This document shows, piece by piece, positions 40,654 through 48,933 of a stretch of 64,000 bases of DNA (position 1 is the first letter of the stretch; every line of letters starts with the position of its first letter). Below the pieces are notes generated by a model. That model saw nothing but the letters and a program-made list of their open reading frames with translations, was not told the origin of the DNA and did not search any database. Both the position numbers and the translations under genes were made by a program. This DNA is from Ferrimonas sp048263965. Its GTDB lineage: Bacteria > Pseudomonadota > Gammaproteobacteria > Enterobacterales > Shewanellaceae. The stretch spans positions 216,971 to 280,970 of the forward strand of contig NZ_JBLXDO010000002.1 in the NCBI RefSeq assembly GCF_048263965.1. Reading direction: 5' to 3'.

Positions 40654-41202
40654 ATGCTTGAGCAATCGAGATGTGGATTATTGGTGGTGGATATTCAGGG
40701 GTCGCTGGCCCGCCAGGTGGTGGACAGCGACAAGGTGATCGCCAACGCCAGATTGATGATTCAGGCGGCGGAGATCCTGGAGATGCCGGTGATCACCCTG
40801 GAGCAGTATCCCAAAGGGTTGGGCCCCACGGTGGATGAGTTGCAGCAGCAGCTGTTTGAAGAGCCCAAACGCAAAACCAGCTTCAACGGCATTCAACATG
40901 AAATGATCGAGCAAACATTGCTGGATACCGACCGCCGTCAATGGCTGGTGTGCGGCATCGAGTCCCACATCTGTGTCTATCAGACCACCATGGGACTGCT
41001 GGATGCAGGGTTCGAAGCGGAAGTGGTCGTCGACGCCATCTCCTCGCGCCACCCTGTGGATACCCAGGTGGCCATCGACAAATGCCGAAGCCTGGGCGCG
41101 GGTATCACCACCGTGGAGATGTGCCTCTATGAACTGATGGCCACCTCGCTGAATGAGCACTTCAAGGAGATCCTGCCCCTGATCAAGGCGCATACCGACT
41201 GA
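40654..41202 (+). CDS. Isochorismatase-family hydrolase (YcaC-like)
   Basis: A 182-residue hydrolase with the cysteine-hydrolase triad: Asp in LLVVDIQGSL, Lys in PKRKTSF, and Cys in GIESHICVYQTTMGLLDAG. The length and sequence pattern match YcaC-like proteins of unknown substrate rather than true isochorismatases. The ATG at 40654 has AGGAGG six bases upstream; the frame further upstream is non-coding. It is divergent from the Fur-controlled unit and could share that regulation. Confidence 0.9.
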   Translation: MLEQSRCGLLVVDIQGSLARQVVDSDKVIANARLMIQAAEILEMPVITLEQYPKGLGPTVDELQQQLFEEPKRKTSFNGIQHEMIEQTLLDTDRRQWLVCGIESHICVYQTTMGLLDAGFEAEVVVDAISSRHPVDTQVAIDKCRSLGAGITTVEMCLYELMATSLNEHFKEILPLIKAHTD

Positions 41203-41265
41203 TCCCTCCCTCGGAGTGCCGTCTGTCTGTTAAGGTAGAGGCAGTATGGAAACGGGGGCTGTGCA

Positions 41266-42030
41266 ATGAAGCAAATGTTGCTCTATCTGGGGCTGGGATA
41301 TCTGCTGCTCTGCCTGGGGCTGTTCCTGCTGCAGCGCAGGATGCAGTACTTCCCGACTCCGCCTCTGCCAATCAAAGGGGCGCATGCGGTCAGCTTTCAG
41401 CATCAGGAGATCACCCTTCGTGGCTGGCTGGCCAATCCGGACCGGGAGAATGCCCTGCTCTACTTTGGCGGCAATGGCGAGCAGATTGAGCAGAACCTGA
41501 CGCAGTTTCGTCTCTGGTTTCCCCACCACAGTGTCTACCTGATTCCCTATCGGGGCTATGGCAACAGCGAGGGAACCCCTACCGAATCGGGGATTGTCAG
41601 CGATGCCCTGTACCTGTTTGATCAATTGAACCAAACCCACCCTAAGGTCACCGTTGTCGGCCGAAGCCTGGGCGCCAGCGTCGCCGTGCAGGTGGCGGCA
41701 AACCGGCCGGTGGACAGGGTCGTTCTGGTCACCCCCTTTGACAGTGCCCTGGCGGTTGCCCGGGATCTCTACTGGATGTTTCCCCTGTCTCTGCTGATGA
41801 AAGACCCCTACCGCTCAGACCTGCTGGCCTCCAGGATTGACGCCCCAAGCTATGTGGTGATCGCCGCCGAGGATGAGGTGATTCCAATGAAACGAACCCA
41901 GGCACTGATGGAGGCCCTCACCCCCAGCCTGCAATGGAGCCGGGAGATCGAGGGCGCTGGCCACAATACCCTGTCGATGTTTTCCGAATATGGCCACGCC
42001 CTGAAACAGGCGGTTAACGGCGATATTTAG
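41266..42030 (+). CDS. Membrane-anchored alpha/beta hydrolase (BEM46/YfhR-like)
   Basis: A 254-residue protein with an N-terminal membrane anchor (YLGLGYLLLCLGLFLLQRR) and an alpha/beta-hydrolase fold. The oxyanion region is FGGNGEQ, and the nucleophile serine lies in VVGRSLGAS. The acid and base are probably in AAEDEVIP and EGAGHNT. Members of this family have unknown natural substrates. The gene ends 4 bases before the convergent nitrilase gene's stop. Confidence 0.87.
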   Translation: MKQMLLYLGLGYLLLCLGLFLLQRRMQYFPTPPLPIKGAHAVSFQHQEITLRGWLANPDRENALLYFGGNGEQIEQNLTQFRLWFPHHSVYLIPYRGYGNSEGTPTESGIVSDALYLFDQLNQTHPKVTVVGRSLGASVAVQVAANRPVDRVVLVTPFDSALAVARDLYWMFPLSLLMKDPYRSDLLASRIDAPSYVVIAAEDEVIPMKRTQALMEALTPSLQWSREIEGAGHNTLSMFSEYGHALKQAVNGDI

Positions 42031-42033
42031 AGG

Positions 42034-42978
42034 CTATTCATCATCCCGCAGTGACAAGGAGGGCTGGCTTCGCCTGTCGACCTCCAGATGAAACAGGTCG
42101 GGACGGTGGTAGTGACCGCTGACATCCAGTGCCTTGCGGGAGTCGGCCGCGGCCTGAATGTCGATGTCGGCGTAGAGAATGCCCTTTTCACGATGCAGTG
42201 GCCCGGCATGAGCCCCGCCGAACGGCTTGACGATGACGGCGTCGCCACTGTTGATCCACTCATCATCCTTAAACAGCCGGTCACGCTCGGGAAACTCCTG
42301 TGGAACATCTCGGCCCTCAATGGCCGTGGCAGTGCTCATCACCCAGCATCCGCCCTCTCTGGCAATGTGATTCATCGAGGCGTGCCAGGTTTCGCCACAA
42401 TCCCAGGTAGGGGCCAGGTAGATGTCCATTCCCTGGGCATAGAGGGCGAAGCGCGCCAGGGGCATGTAGCTCTCCCAGCAGATCAGGCAGCCAATCCGCC
42501 CCACGGCCGTCTGCACCACCTTAAGACCACTGGCATCGCCGCAGCCCCACACCATCCGCTCTGGGTTGGTGGGCATCAATTTGCGGTGACGATTCACTAG
42601 GGTGCCGTCGGCATCAATAATGACGACGGTGTTGAACAGGGTTGAACCACTGAATTCTGCATCCAGTTCATTCATTCCCATCACCACCACCATGTTGTTC
42701 TTGGCGGCGGCCTTGCGTATTGGGTCCAGATCACCGGCGCCAATATCAACGGCGTTTTGCCTCAGCTGACTGTGGATACGGTTTCCCAGCGCCATATCTC
42801 CACCGGGGCGCAGGCGCCATATCCAGGTCGGATAGCCGGGCAGGTAGGCCTCAGGAAACAGCAGCAGGCGGGTCCCGGATGCTGCCGCTTCCTCAATAGT
42901 TTCTACGGCACGCTCGATGGAGGTTTGAAGGTCCAATAACGCTGGAGGCTTTTGTGAAATTCCGACACGAACACTCAT
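42034..42978 (-). CDS. Nitrilase
   Basis: A 314-residue protein with the nitrilase triad: Glu in LLFPEAYLPGYPTW, Lys in NRHRKLMPT and Cys in IGCLICWESYMPLAR. The tight match to the aliphatic/aromatic nitrilase branch (WDCGETWHASMNHIAREGG) suggests true nitrile hydrolysis rather than amidase activity. The ATG at 42978 is taken; a GTG two codons upstream is possible. No clear operon partner; the gene is convergent with the alpha/beta hydrolase. Confidence 0.92.
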   Translation of the reverse strand: MSVRVGISQKPPALLDLQTSIERAVETIEEAAASGTRLLLFPEAYLPGYPTWIWRLRPGGDMALGNRIHSQLRQNAVDIGAGDLDPIRKAAAKNNMVVVMGMNELDAEFSGSTLFNTVVIIDADGTLVNRHRKLMPTNPERMVWGCGDASGLKVVQTAVGRIGCLICWESYMPLARFALYAQGMDIYLAPTWDCGETWHASMNHIAREGGCWVMSTATAIEGRDVPQEFPERDRLFKDDEWINSGDAVIVKPFGGAHAGPLHREKGILYADIDIQAAADSRKALDVSGHYHRPDLFHLEVDRRSQPSLSLRDDE

Positions 42979-43213
42979 GGCCACCTCTGCCAGGAGACAA
43001 AGAAGCCTTAACCCTAGTTCAAAGTGATGGGAGTACCAATTAATCCAGATTTCAATGTTTCATATGCAGAGTTTGCGCTGGGTCAGAAAACTGTGAAGAA
43101 GAAATAACTCGATTCTATCGAGCCATTGATAGGATCACAGGCAAATCAATGAACGGTGTACAAACTCCGGACAGCAGCAGTAGGATGGTGTGGATGTTAA
43201 GCCACGGGAAGTA

Positions 43214-43585
43214 ATGATGATCTATCATCTAGCGGCAAACGCCGTGCTGGTGATTCACATGACGTTTATCCTGTTCGCCCTGTTTGGCGCCCTGTTGGGG
43301 CTATGGCAGCGCTGGATACTCTGGCTGCACCTTCCTGCCGCCATCTGGGCCATAGTCGTCGGGTTCATGGGATGGATCTGTCCCCTGACCCCACTGGAGA
43401 ACTTCCTACGCTCTGCCGCCGGAGACCAAGGCTACAGTGGTGGCTTCATCGAACACTACCTGCTGCCCATTATCTACCCTCAGGGCGTCACTCTGGATCT
43501 ACAGATGATGTTTGGCTTCATTGCCCTAACCATCAATGTGGTGATCTATTATTTTGTAATACGAAAGCTCTACTTTTCCCGCTAG
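43214..43585 (+). CDS. DUF2784 family membrane protein
   Basis: A 123-residue protein with four hydrophobic segments (ANAVLVIHMTFILFALFGAL; WILWLHLPAAIWAIVVGFMG; a YLLPIIYP region; MFGFIALTINVVIYYFVI). CPLTPLEN and GGFIEHYLLP are typical of DUF2784. The function is unknown. Start ATG at 43214 or 43217. It stands alone upstream of the csgD control region. Confidence 0.88.
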   Translation: MMIYHLAANAVLVIHMTFILFALFGALLGLWQRWILWLHLPAAIWAIVVGFMGWICPLTPLENFLRSAAGDQGYSGGFIEHYLLPIIYPQGVTLDLQMMFGFIALTINVVIYYFVIRKLYFSR

Positions 43586-43882
43586 GAAAATTTGATGAAC
43601 AAGGTTAAATACCAATCTGAGTTATGGTTCCAATAAGCCACTGAAAGATTGAATTCTCTGCCGAATATAAGCTTCAAACTAAAATTTGTCGTTTCATATT
43701 CAGCAAGTCGAACACAATCAATAACTTAACAAAATTATTAACCCATCACCCTTATTTATAAATATTAGCTTTGTTCATTTTGCATTCAATTATTGACTTT
43801 CATCAAAGCCCCCTCACCAAGATGTTATAGAGTTGTATCCCCCCCCTGTGGTTTCACGCATATTTAGTGCAAAGGAGTTGCC
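43586..43882. promoter_or_regulatory. AT-rich csgD promoter region with FNR-like site
   Basis: About 300 bases of AT-rich DNA without a gene, preceding csgD. TTGAC-TTTC-ATCAA at 43793-43806 matches the FNR consensus at nine of ten positions, 77 bases upstream of the csgD ATG. Long AT-rich leaders are typical for csgD, where many regulators act. Confidence 0.5.
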
Positions 43883-44533
43883 ATGGAAAAGCCCGTGAAA
43901 TGCATCTGTTTTTATCGCCCGGATAAATTGCATTCGCCCCTGCCTGCTTTGTGTAAGGGGCTTGAATGTCAGGTGGTGGAGCTGACCCGAGAACAGGAGC
44001 TCACCGTTTACGGTCAGTGCAGTGATCCCATCCTGTTTTTAGTGGCCGCCCAATTGCTGCCTAAGATCAACGGCAGCCTGCCCGGTTGGTTAGAGGATCT
44101 GCTCAGTCATCATCTGGTCGCCATCTATGACGCCAGTGAACTTCACTACAACCCCATCAACCTTATCCATCACGGTTTGCGCGGCGTCCTGTATCACGGA
44201 AGCAAACTGGAGCAATCCCTTACCGGCATCCAGACCATGCTTCAGGGTAACCTGTGGTTTAAGCGCATCCACATGGAGCAGGCCCTGAGTGAGCTGATAA
44301 AGGAGCACCAGCAGCACCAAAGCCCGTCCGATGGTCGCAGCATGGATAAACTGACCGAGCGGGAAATTGGGATTGTTCGCCTGGTGGCGCTGGGCTCCAG
44401 CAACAAAGAGATCGCCCGCCAGCTGTTCATCAGTGAATACACAGTAAAAGCCCATCTGGCCTCCGTCTTTCGTAAGACCGAAACTCACACCCGTGCAGAG
44501 CTGGTTGGAAAACTGGCCTCGACTCAACAATAA
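43883..44533 (+). CDS. csgD: CsgD-type LuxR-family regulator
   Basis: A 216-residue protein. An unusual N-terminal receiver-like domain (CICFYRPDKLHSPLPALC) is followed by a LuxR helix-turn-helix (LTEREIGIVRLVALGSSNKE, IARQLFISEYTVKAHL). It lies next to the curli structural genes and is convergent with them, so it is the likely curli activator. AGGAG precedes the ATG. A bidirectional terminator follows its stop. Confidence 0.88.
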   Translation: MEKPVKCICFYRPDKLHSPLPALCKGLECQVVELTREQELTVYGQCSDPILFLVAAQLLPKINGSLPGWLEDLLSHHLVAIYDASELHYNPINLIHHGLRGVLYHGSKLEQSLTGIQTMLQGNLWFKRIHMEQALSELIKEHQQHQSPSDGRSMDKLTEREIGIVRLVALGSSNKEIARQLFISEYTVKAHLASVFRKTETHTRAELVGKLASTQQ

Positions 44534-44536
44534 AAA

Positions 44537-44558
44537 GCCCCCGCCCGAAAGCGGGGGC
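44537..44558. terminator. Bidirectional terminator between csgD and the curlin gene
   Basis: GCCCCCGC/GCGGGGGC with a six-base loop, directly preceded by AAAAA, which provides the T run for the minus-strand csgBA transcript. It lies between the convergent stops at 44533 and 44580. Confidence 0.82.
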
Positions 44559-44579
44559 AAACCTCAGGGAACAAGCCTA

Positions 44580-46427
44580 TCAGAATTGACTGATGGAGAT
44601 GACGTTGCCTGTGCCCTGTTGCGCGAAGTTAGCAACATTGTCATTGGAGGTCTGACGGAAGGTGATGACGTTACCTTCACCATGCTGACTGGTGGTCAGT
44701 TGGTTACGGCCCCACTTCTGCTCACCAGAGAGGCGGTTACCAGTTCCTTTCTGCTCAACATTGAGGTAGTTACCATAGAACACTGAGTTGGTCTCAATAT
44801 CGATCCGGTTCCCTTCTCCACGCTGGTCAAACTCAGCCAACAGATTCGCGGATGTAGAAAGAAGATTGATGGTGTTCATGCCGCCCTTCTGGAACAGATC
44901 TACATCTGTGCCCCTGCCTTTACCATTCAGATCGAGAGTCGCTTGGTTCTGTTCACCCTTCTGCATTGTGCGAATATCAGCTTGCTCGACATCAGTAACA
45001 TCGACGTTCAGGCGCTGACCTTCCCCTCTCTGGCGAGTCACCATCTTCAGACTTTCACCTTCACCATGCACCCACAACTTGGCATAGTGGCCGTCACCGC
45101 GCTGATCGCTTTTAATCTTGCTGCTCTGAATTCCATCCACATCCAGATCCAGGTTATGACTCTGACCAAACTGCTCAGCCACCAACCTGGAGCGTTCGGC
45201 GTTGGTGATGTCCGCGGTCAACCGGTGTTCGTCGCCTTGCTGCGTGGTCGATACGTCAGCTTTCTTGAAGGTTGGACCATGAAGATTGAAGGTTGCCCTG
45301 TTTTCATGTCCCTTCTGCAGGCTGTCTATATCGCTCTTTTCTACGCCATTAACGGAGAAGGTCAGCCGGTTTTCATGGCCGCGTTGTTCTGAATTGACAC
45401 TGGATTTTAAAGCATTAGTCACATCAGCATTGAGCCAGTTCCCATTACCAAATTGCGCGGCGTTCACCTCAGCACGCTTAAAGTCAGGTCCATAGAGGTT
45501 CAGTTTGGCACCGTTGTTATGACCATGCTGTTCGGCACTGATGTCACTCTGCTTAACCTTGGTTACATCGGCGACGAGTCTATTATTCTGACCATGTTGC
45601 GCCGCTTCGACAGATGAGGATTTTGCCAAAGAAATATTTGCCTTGAGGACGTTGTCCTGACCATGCTGGTTCAAGCCCACTTTGGCATCCATCGCATGGC
45701 CGTTTCCGGTCAAATTCAAGACACTGGCGTTTCGCTGACCATGCTGATCCATTTGGACATCACTGCTTTCAACATCCACCAGGTGGGCAGACATGCGGTT
45801 ATCACGACCTTTCTGCTTAGCCTCTACCAAAGTATTGTTGGTTTGTTCACCCAGGTAAGTAAAGCTATCACCTGAACCATATTGCTTAACCTTGTACTCA
45901 TTAAAATTGGAGGCAAAAGTCGTCATGCTAACCCTATGGCCGGTCGCATCAGGGCCAATGCCTGAGGTCTGCTTGGCGCGCACGGTCTCGGAGTTCCCAT
46001 CCATCTCCAACTTGATCAGGTGACCTGCCCCCTCAACACTTCTTTGCCTCAGAACCATATCAAAATCACTGCCAGTGACCGCTTCGTTACCGAGGTTAAA
46101 GCGAATGCGGTTATCAAATCCCTTTTGATCCATTTTAATTTGGTGTCCATCCGCTTTCTCTACGAAATCGGCCTGAACAATGGAGTTATTCACCCCATTT
46201 TGAGAATACTGCAGGTCGTTATTTATGCTCTGCACGTCTGCAGCCTTAATGACGTTGTAATCACCTTTCTGCGAGAAGTTCGCGCTATTGTCGCCCCAAC
46301 TCCGATATTCGGCGCTGTTCTGAATACCGTGCTGGTCAACTGTCACTTCATCAGTGGCATTGGCGCAAAAACCTACACCCAACAGGGCCAAGGTAATGAT
46401 TGATAGGTTGAATCCACGTTTCATCAT
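44580..46427 (-). CDS. csgA: Very large curlin major subunit (CsgA-like)
   Basis: A 615-residue secreted protein, about four times the size of E. coli CsgA. After a signal peptide (SIITLALLGVGFCANA) it is built of about 25 curlin-like repeats with the Q-x-G-x-x-N core (MDQHGQRN, LNQHGQDN, AEQHGHNN, SLQKGHEN, VEQKGTGN). A longer unit with RLxADVTxxxxSxIxxEQxG recurs in the middle. The chain ends in GNVISISQF, typical for curlins. It follows csgB by 16 bases. It should form the amyloid fibre nucleated by CsgB and exported through CsgG. Confidence 0.85.
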   Translation of the reverse strand: MMKRGFNLSIITLALLGVGFCANATDEVTVDQHGIQNSAEYRSWGDNSANFSQKGDYNVIKAADVQSINNDLQYSQNGVNNSIVQADFVEKADGHQIKMDQKGFDNRIRFNLGNEAVTGSDFDMVLRQRSVEGAGHLIKLEMDGNSETVRAKQTSGIGPDATGHRVSMTTFASNFNEYKVKQYGSGDSFTYLGEQTNNTLVEAKQKGRDNRMSAHLVDVESSDVQMDQHGQRNASVLNLTGNGHAMDAKVGLNQHGQDNVLKANISLAKSSSVEAAQHGQNNRLVADVTKVKQSDISAEQHGHNNGAKLNLYGPDFKRAEVNAAQFGNGNWLNADVTNALKSSVNSEQRGHENRLTFSVNGVEKSDIDSLQKGHENRATFNLHGPTFKKADVSTTQQGDEHRLTADITNAERSRLVAEQFGQSHNLDLDVDGIQSSKIKSDQRGDGHYAKLWVHGEGESLKMVTRQRGEGQRLNVDVTDVEQADIRTMQKGEQNQATLDLNGKGRGTDVDLFQKGGMNTINLLSTSANLLAEFDQRGEGNRIDIETNSVFYGNYLNVEQKGTGNRLSGEQKWGRNQLTTSQHGEGNVITFRQTSNDNVANFAQQGTGNVISISQF

Positions 46428-46443
46428 CTACTCCTTCACCACT

Positions 46444-46938
46444 TCAGTAGTGGTTGATTGTTACCGTGCGAAAACTGCCGGTTTGATTAATTTGCCGTGA
46501 GAGTGGGTCACCGCCTCGGGAGAAGTCATTGACCACCGCCCGGTTGTAATGCCCCACCTGATGTATGCCGATGGCACTGTTGTCCGTCGCCTGATGGGTG
46601 ATCGCCAGATTTCCCAGCCCTTCCTGGGCAATGCTGGCCTGGTTGTGGTTGCCCTCCTGGGCCATCAGGGCGACGTTGCTGCTGCCCTGTTGGCTGACGG
46701 TGGCTTTCTGCATCCACCCTTGTTGGGTGAGCACCACCAGGTTGGCTAGACCGCCGCCCTGAAACAGCTGTGCTTCGTTGGCGATCCCCTGTTGGCGGAC
46801 AACGGCGACATTTCCTATGGTCTGATCCATCAGCTGGGCCACGGTGGGCTGCTCGATCAATCTCTGCAGTGGCAGAGACAACTCCAGCGCCTGGGCCGGT
46901 AGCCATACCATCAGAATCAATATGAGTAAGTGCTTCAT
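46444..46938 (-). CDS. csgB: Curlin minor subunit/nucleator
   Basis: A 164-residue protein with a signal peptide (ILILMVWLPAQA) and curlin repeats (VRQQGIANEAQL, VSQQGSSNVAL, AQEGNHNQASI, AQEGLGNLAI). The C-terminal end FRTVTINHY is typical of CsgB. Nucleators anchor to the outer membrane and start CsgA polymerisation. It heads the csgBA unit. Length and repeats match the family. Confidence 0.9.
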   Translation of the reverse strand: MKHLLILILMVWLPAQALELSLPLQRLIEQPTVAQLMDQTIGNVAVVRQQGIANEAQLFQGGGLANLVVLTQQGWMQKATVSQQGSSNVALMAQEGNHNQASIAQEGLGNLAITHQATDNSAIGIHQVGHYNRAVVNDFSRGGDPLSRQINQTGSFRTVTINHY

Positions 46939-47171
46939 GCCGTTCCCCTGTTATCACAGGCAAGTTCATCTTATGGGGGAAGGCCGGGAGGAAGGAATCA
47001 CCCATACAGGCATAATTCAAAAATGCTTTTCACCTGATTTTTAAAGGTTTTTTGTCAGTCCGGGCAGGCTAGAACGTTAAGGCTAATCGACGCGATAGGA
47101 CTAGTCCCACCATGGAAACAAAGGGATTAAAAACAAATCCCATCCCCTTGAGACAACGAGTTTCTGGCAAT
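46939..47171. promoter_or_regulatory. csgBA promoter region
   Basis: About 230 bases between csgB and the csgG terminator. No gene and no clear repeat. Promoter and CsgD-binding sites for csgBA must lie here, but I cannot name a site. Confidence 0.4.
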
Positions 47172-47198
47172 AAAAAAAACGGCCACCGAAGTGGCCGT
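47172..47198 (-). terminator. Terminator of the csgEFG operon
   Basis: ACGGCCAC/GTGGCCGT with a CGAA loop (47179-47198), followed on the minus strand by eight T residues. It lies 18 bases after the csgG stop. Confidence 0.92.
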
Positions 47199-47216
47199 CG
47201 TGCGGTATCGGGGACA

Positions 47217-47975
47217 CTATCCCGCACTCCAATAACCTTTTGCTATGCCCTTCTCCACAATGGCGATCACCGCCGCCTCCATCGCTTGGCGCACACACAG
47301 CTGCACCGGCTCGTTGGTGCTGTATCCACCTTCCGCTTCCGCCAGTCGGTTCAGGCTGACATAACGGAAGAATCCCGCCCGCAGCTCCTGGGAGAAGATC
47401 TGCTTAGTAGAGGAGACCGAGATCAGCACCTTCCCCGTCATCACATCCACGGCACGAAGATAGAGGGTGACCTGATCCTTGCGATACATCTCTGAGGCGC
47501 CAATGCCGTAATATTCCATGCCGATGCCGCCGGTTTCGATGTCGGTGTCATAGGCGGTGATGCCCCCTTCAAACAACAGCCTGGCGTCGGCCAGAGTGCC
47601 CATGGCATCGGCCTGATCACCCAGACGCTGACGAATGATCTTGCGCTCGGTCAACAAGTTCTGCAGCCCCTCCCGCTCCACGGGGTCAAACCAGGTACTT
47701 TCGAGCAGAGTCTGAACCAACATGGAGGTGGCACCCTGGGTGACCGCCGTGGAGAAGGAGCTGACATTGGCCTGAGGCTTATACTGGCCGGTCTGGTCCC
47801 GAAACGCGTACACTGCCACTGGAATGGGATACTGAGGCGCCGGGTCCTGCTGCATTTGAAGCATCGCTTCGCTCACCGGGTCGATGCGGGCAGGTTCAAC
47901 GAAAAGCTCAGGCTTACCCATGGCCGCGCAGCCGCTGAGCATCAGCAAACCGGCCAGAATCAGGATACGTTTCAT
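47217..47975 (-). CDS. csgG: Curli secretion channel lipoprotein CsgG
   Basis: A 252-residue outer-membrane lipoprotein with lipobox LSGC near residue 15. Conserved segments include VAVYAFRDQTGQYKP, the constriction-loop region, ARLLFEGGITAYDTDIETGG and DVMTGKVLISVSSTKQI. Nine copies form the export pore for CsgA and CsgB. It is the last gene of csgEFG. Length is shorter than E. coli CsgG (277) mainly at the C-terminus. Confidence 0.96.
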   Translation of the reverse strand: MKRILILAGLLMLSGCAAMGKPELFVEPARIDPVSEAMLQMQQDPAPQYPIPVAVYAFRDQTGQYKPQANVSSFSTAVTQGATSMLVQTLLESTWFDPVEREGLQNLLTERKIIRQRLGDQADAMGTLADARLLFEGGITAYDTDIETGGIGMEYYGIGASEMYRKDQVTLYLRAVDVMTGKVLISVSSTKQIFSQELRAGFFRYVSLNRLAEAEGGYSTNEPVQLCVRQAMEAAVIAIVEKGIAKGYWSAG

Positions 47976-48355
47976 CAGTAGCTCAACTTAGGCAGAACGA
48001 TCTCGGTGATCTCGCCGGTAGCCAGGTCGGTAATCAACACATGGATGTTGTTGGGGTCATCATCCCGCACATCGATGACATACTCACCGGTATTGTAGGT
48101 CCCGGCGGTAAAGTCACCTCGAGTGATGTCACTGGTGAGGCTGTAGAGCAGATTGCGTTCCAGAGCATCCTGAAACTGCTCAACGAAGCTGGCCTCCTCG
48201 TAGGGCTTGGTGTGGTCGTTCTGCGACTGAGCTTTACCGAGCAGAAACGAGCCATTGAGGGGGTTTCCGCCGAAGCTGGGGTTAACCGGCTGATAAGTTA
48301 ACTGGGTCGCCGCCGTCGGCAAGCTGATCGCCAGCAGCAAGATTGCTTTTCTCAT
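47975..48355 (-). CDS. csgF: Curli assembly factor CsgF
   Basis: A 126-residue protein with a signal peptide (AILLLAISLPTAAT) followed by the CsgF hallmark YQPVNPSFGGNPLNGSFLL. CsgF binds CsgG at the outer surface and helps CsgB anchor. The ATG at 48355 has GGGAGG upstream. The stop overlaps the csgG start at 47975. Confidence 0.95.
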   Translation of the reverse strand: MRKAILLLAISLPTAATQLTYQPVNPSFGGNPLNGSFLLGKAQSQNDHTKPYEEASFVEQFQDALERNLLYSLTSDITRGDFTAGTYNTGEYVIDVRDDDPNNIHVLITDLATGEITEIVLPKLSY

Positions 48356-48375
48356 GGTGCCTCCCATGACAAGCC

Positions 48376-48759
48376 CTACCAGGGCTCATCCTTCTGTCCC
48401 AGAATGATGTTGGCCTTGACCCGCGCCACGTGATCTATGGTGGTGCGCATGGCGTCATCGGCCCGCTCCTTGATGTTGTTGTAGCGGCGACCGAAATAGG
48501 TGATGTAGACCTGTTCCTGGTTGACGGTGATCCACAACTTGGTGCCCGCCTGGGGATAGACCGTTTCATGTACGGTGACGGTAAACCCCTGGGTGCCAGG
48601 CAGATCGCGCCAATATCCGGCGTAGTAATAGAGAAAGTCCCGGCCAAAGCGGGTGACGGTGCGATCAATCAGCAGTCCGTCCAGCTCTATCTCGGCAGCC
48701 ATCGCCGAAACAGGTACAAGCCACAACAACAGGCCGAGAATCAGAGTTCTTCTTCGCAT
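48376..48759 (-). CDS. csgE: Curli chaperone CsgE
   Basis: A 127-residue protein with a signal peptide (LILGLLLWLVPVSAMA) and conserved CsgE segments (ELDGLLIDRTVTRFGRDFLY; WITVNQEQVYITYFGRR). CsgE caps CsgG in the periplasm and confers substrate specificity. The ATG at 48759 is used; the frame continues far upstream without coding sense opposite the next gene. It is the first gene of csgEFG. Confidence 0.93.
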   Translation of the reverse strand: MRRRTLILGLLLWLVPVSAMAAEIELDGLLIDRTVTRFGRDFLYYYAGYWRDLPGTQGFTVTVHETVYPQAGTKLWITVNQEQVYITYFGRRYNNIKERADDAMRTTIDHVARVKANIILGQKDEPW

Positions 48760-48933
48760 CACTTCCTCCAACTCAGCCCAATCTGCACCGAGGATAACGC
48801 CGGCCCACATGACGGCGGCATCCCCCGTTTGGGCGTAATCCAGCCCTGTCGTGGCAAAAGGACTAGTCCATGACACACCCTGCTTCTTTGGGTACTCTGT
48901 GGAGTTATCTCTCGAAAAAATCAGGATGTTTTC

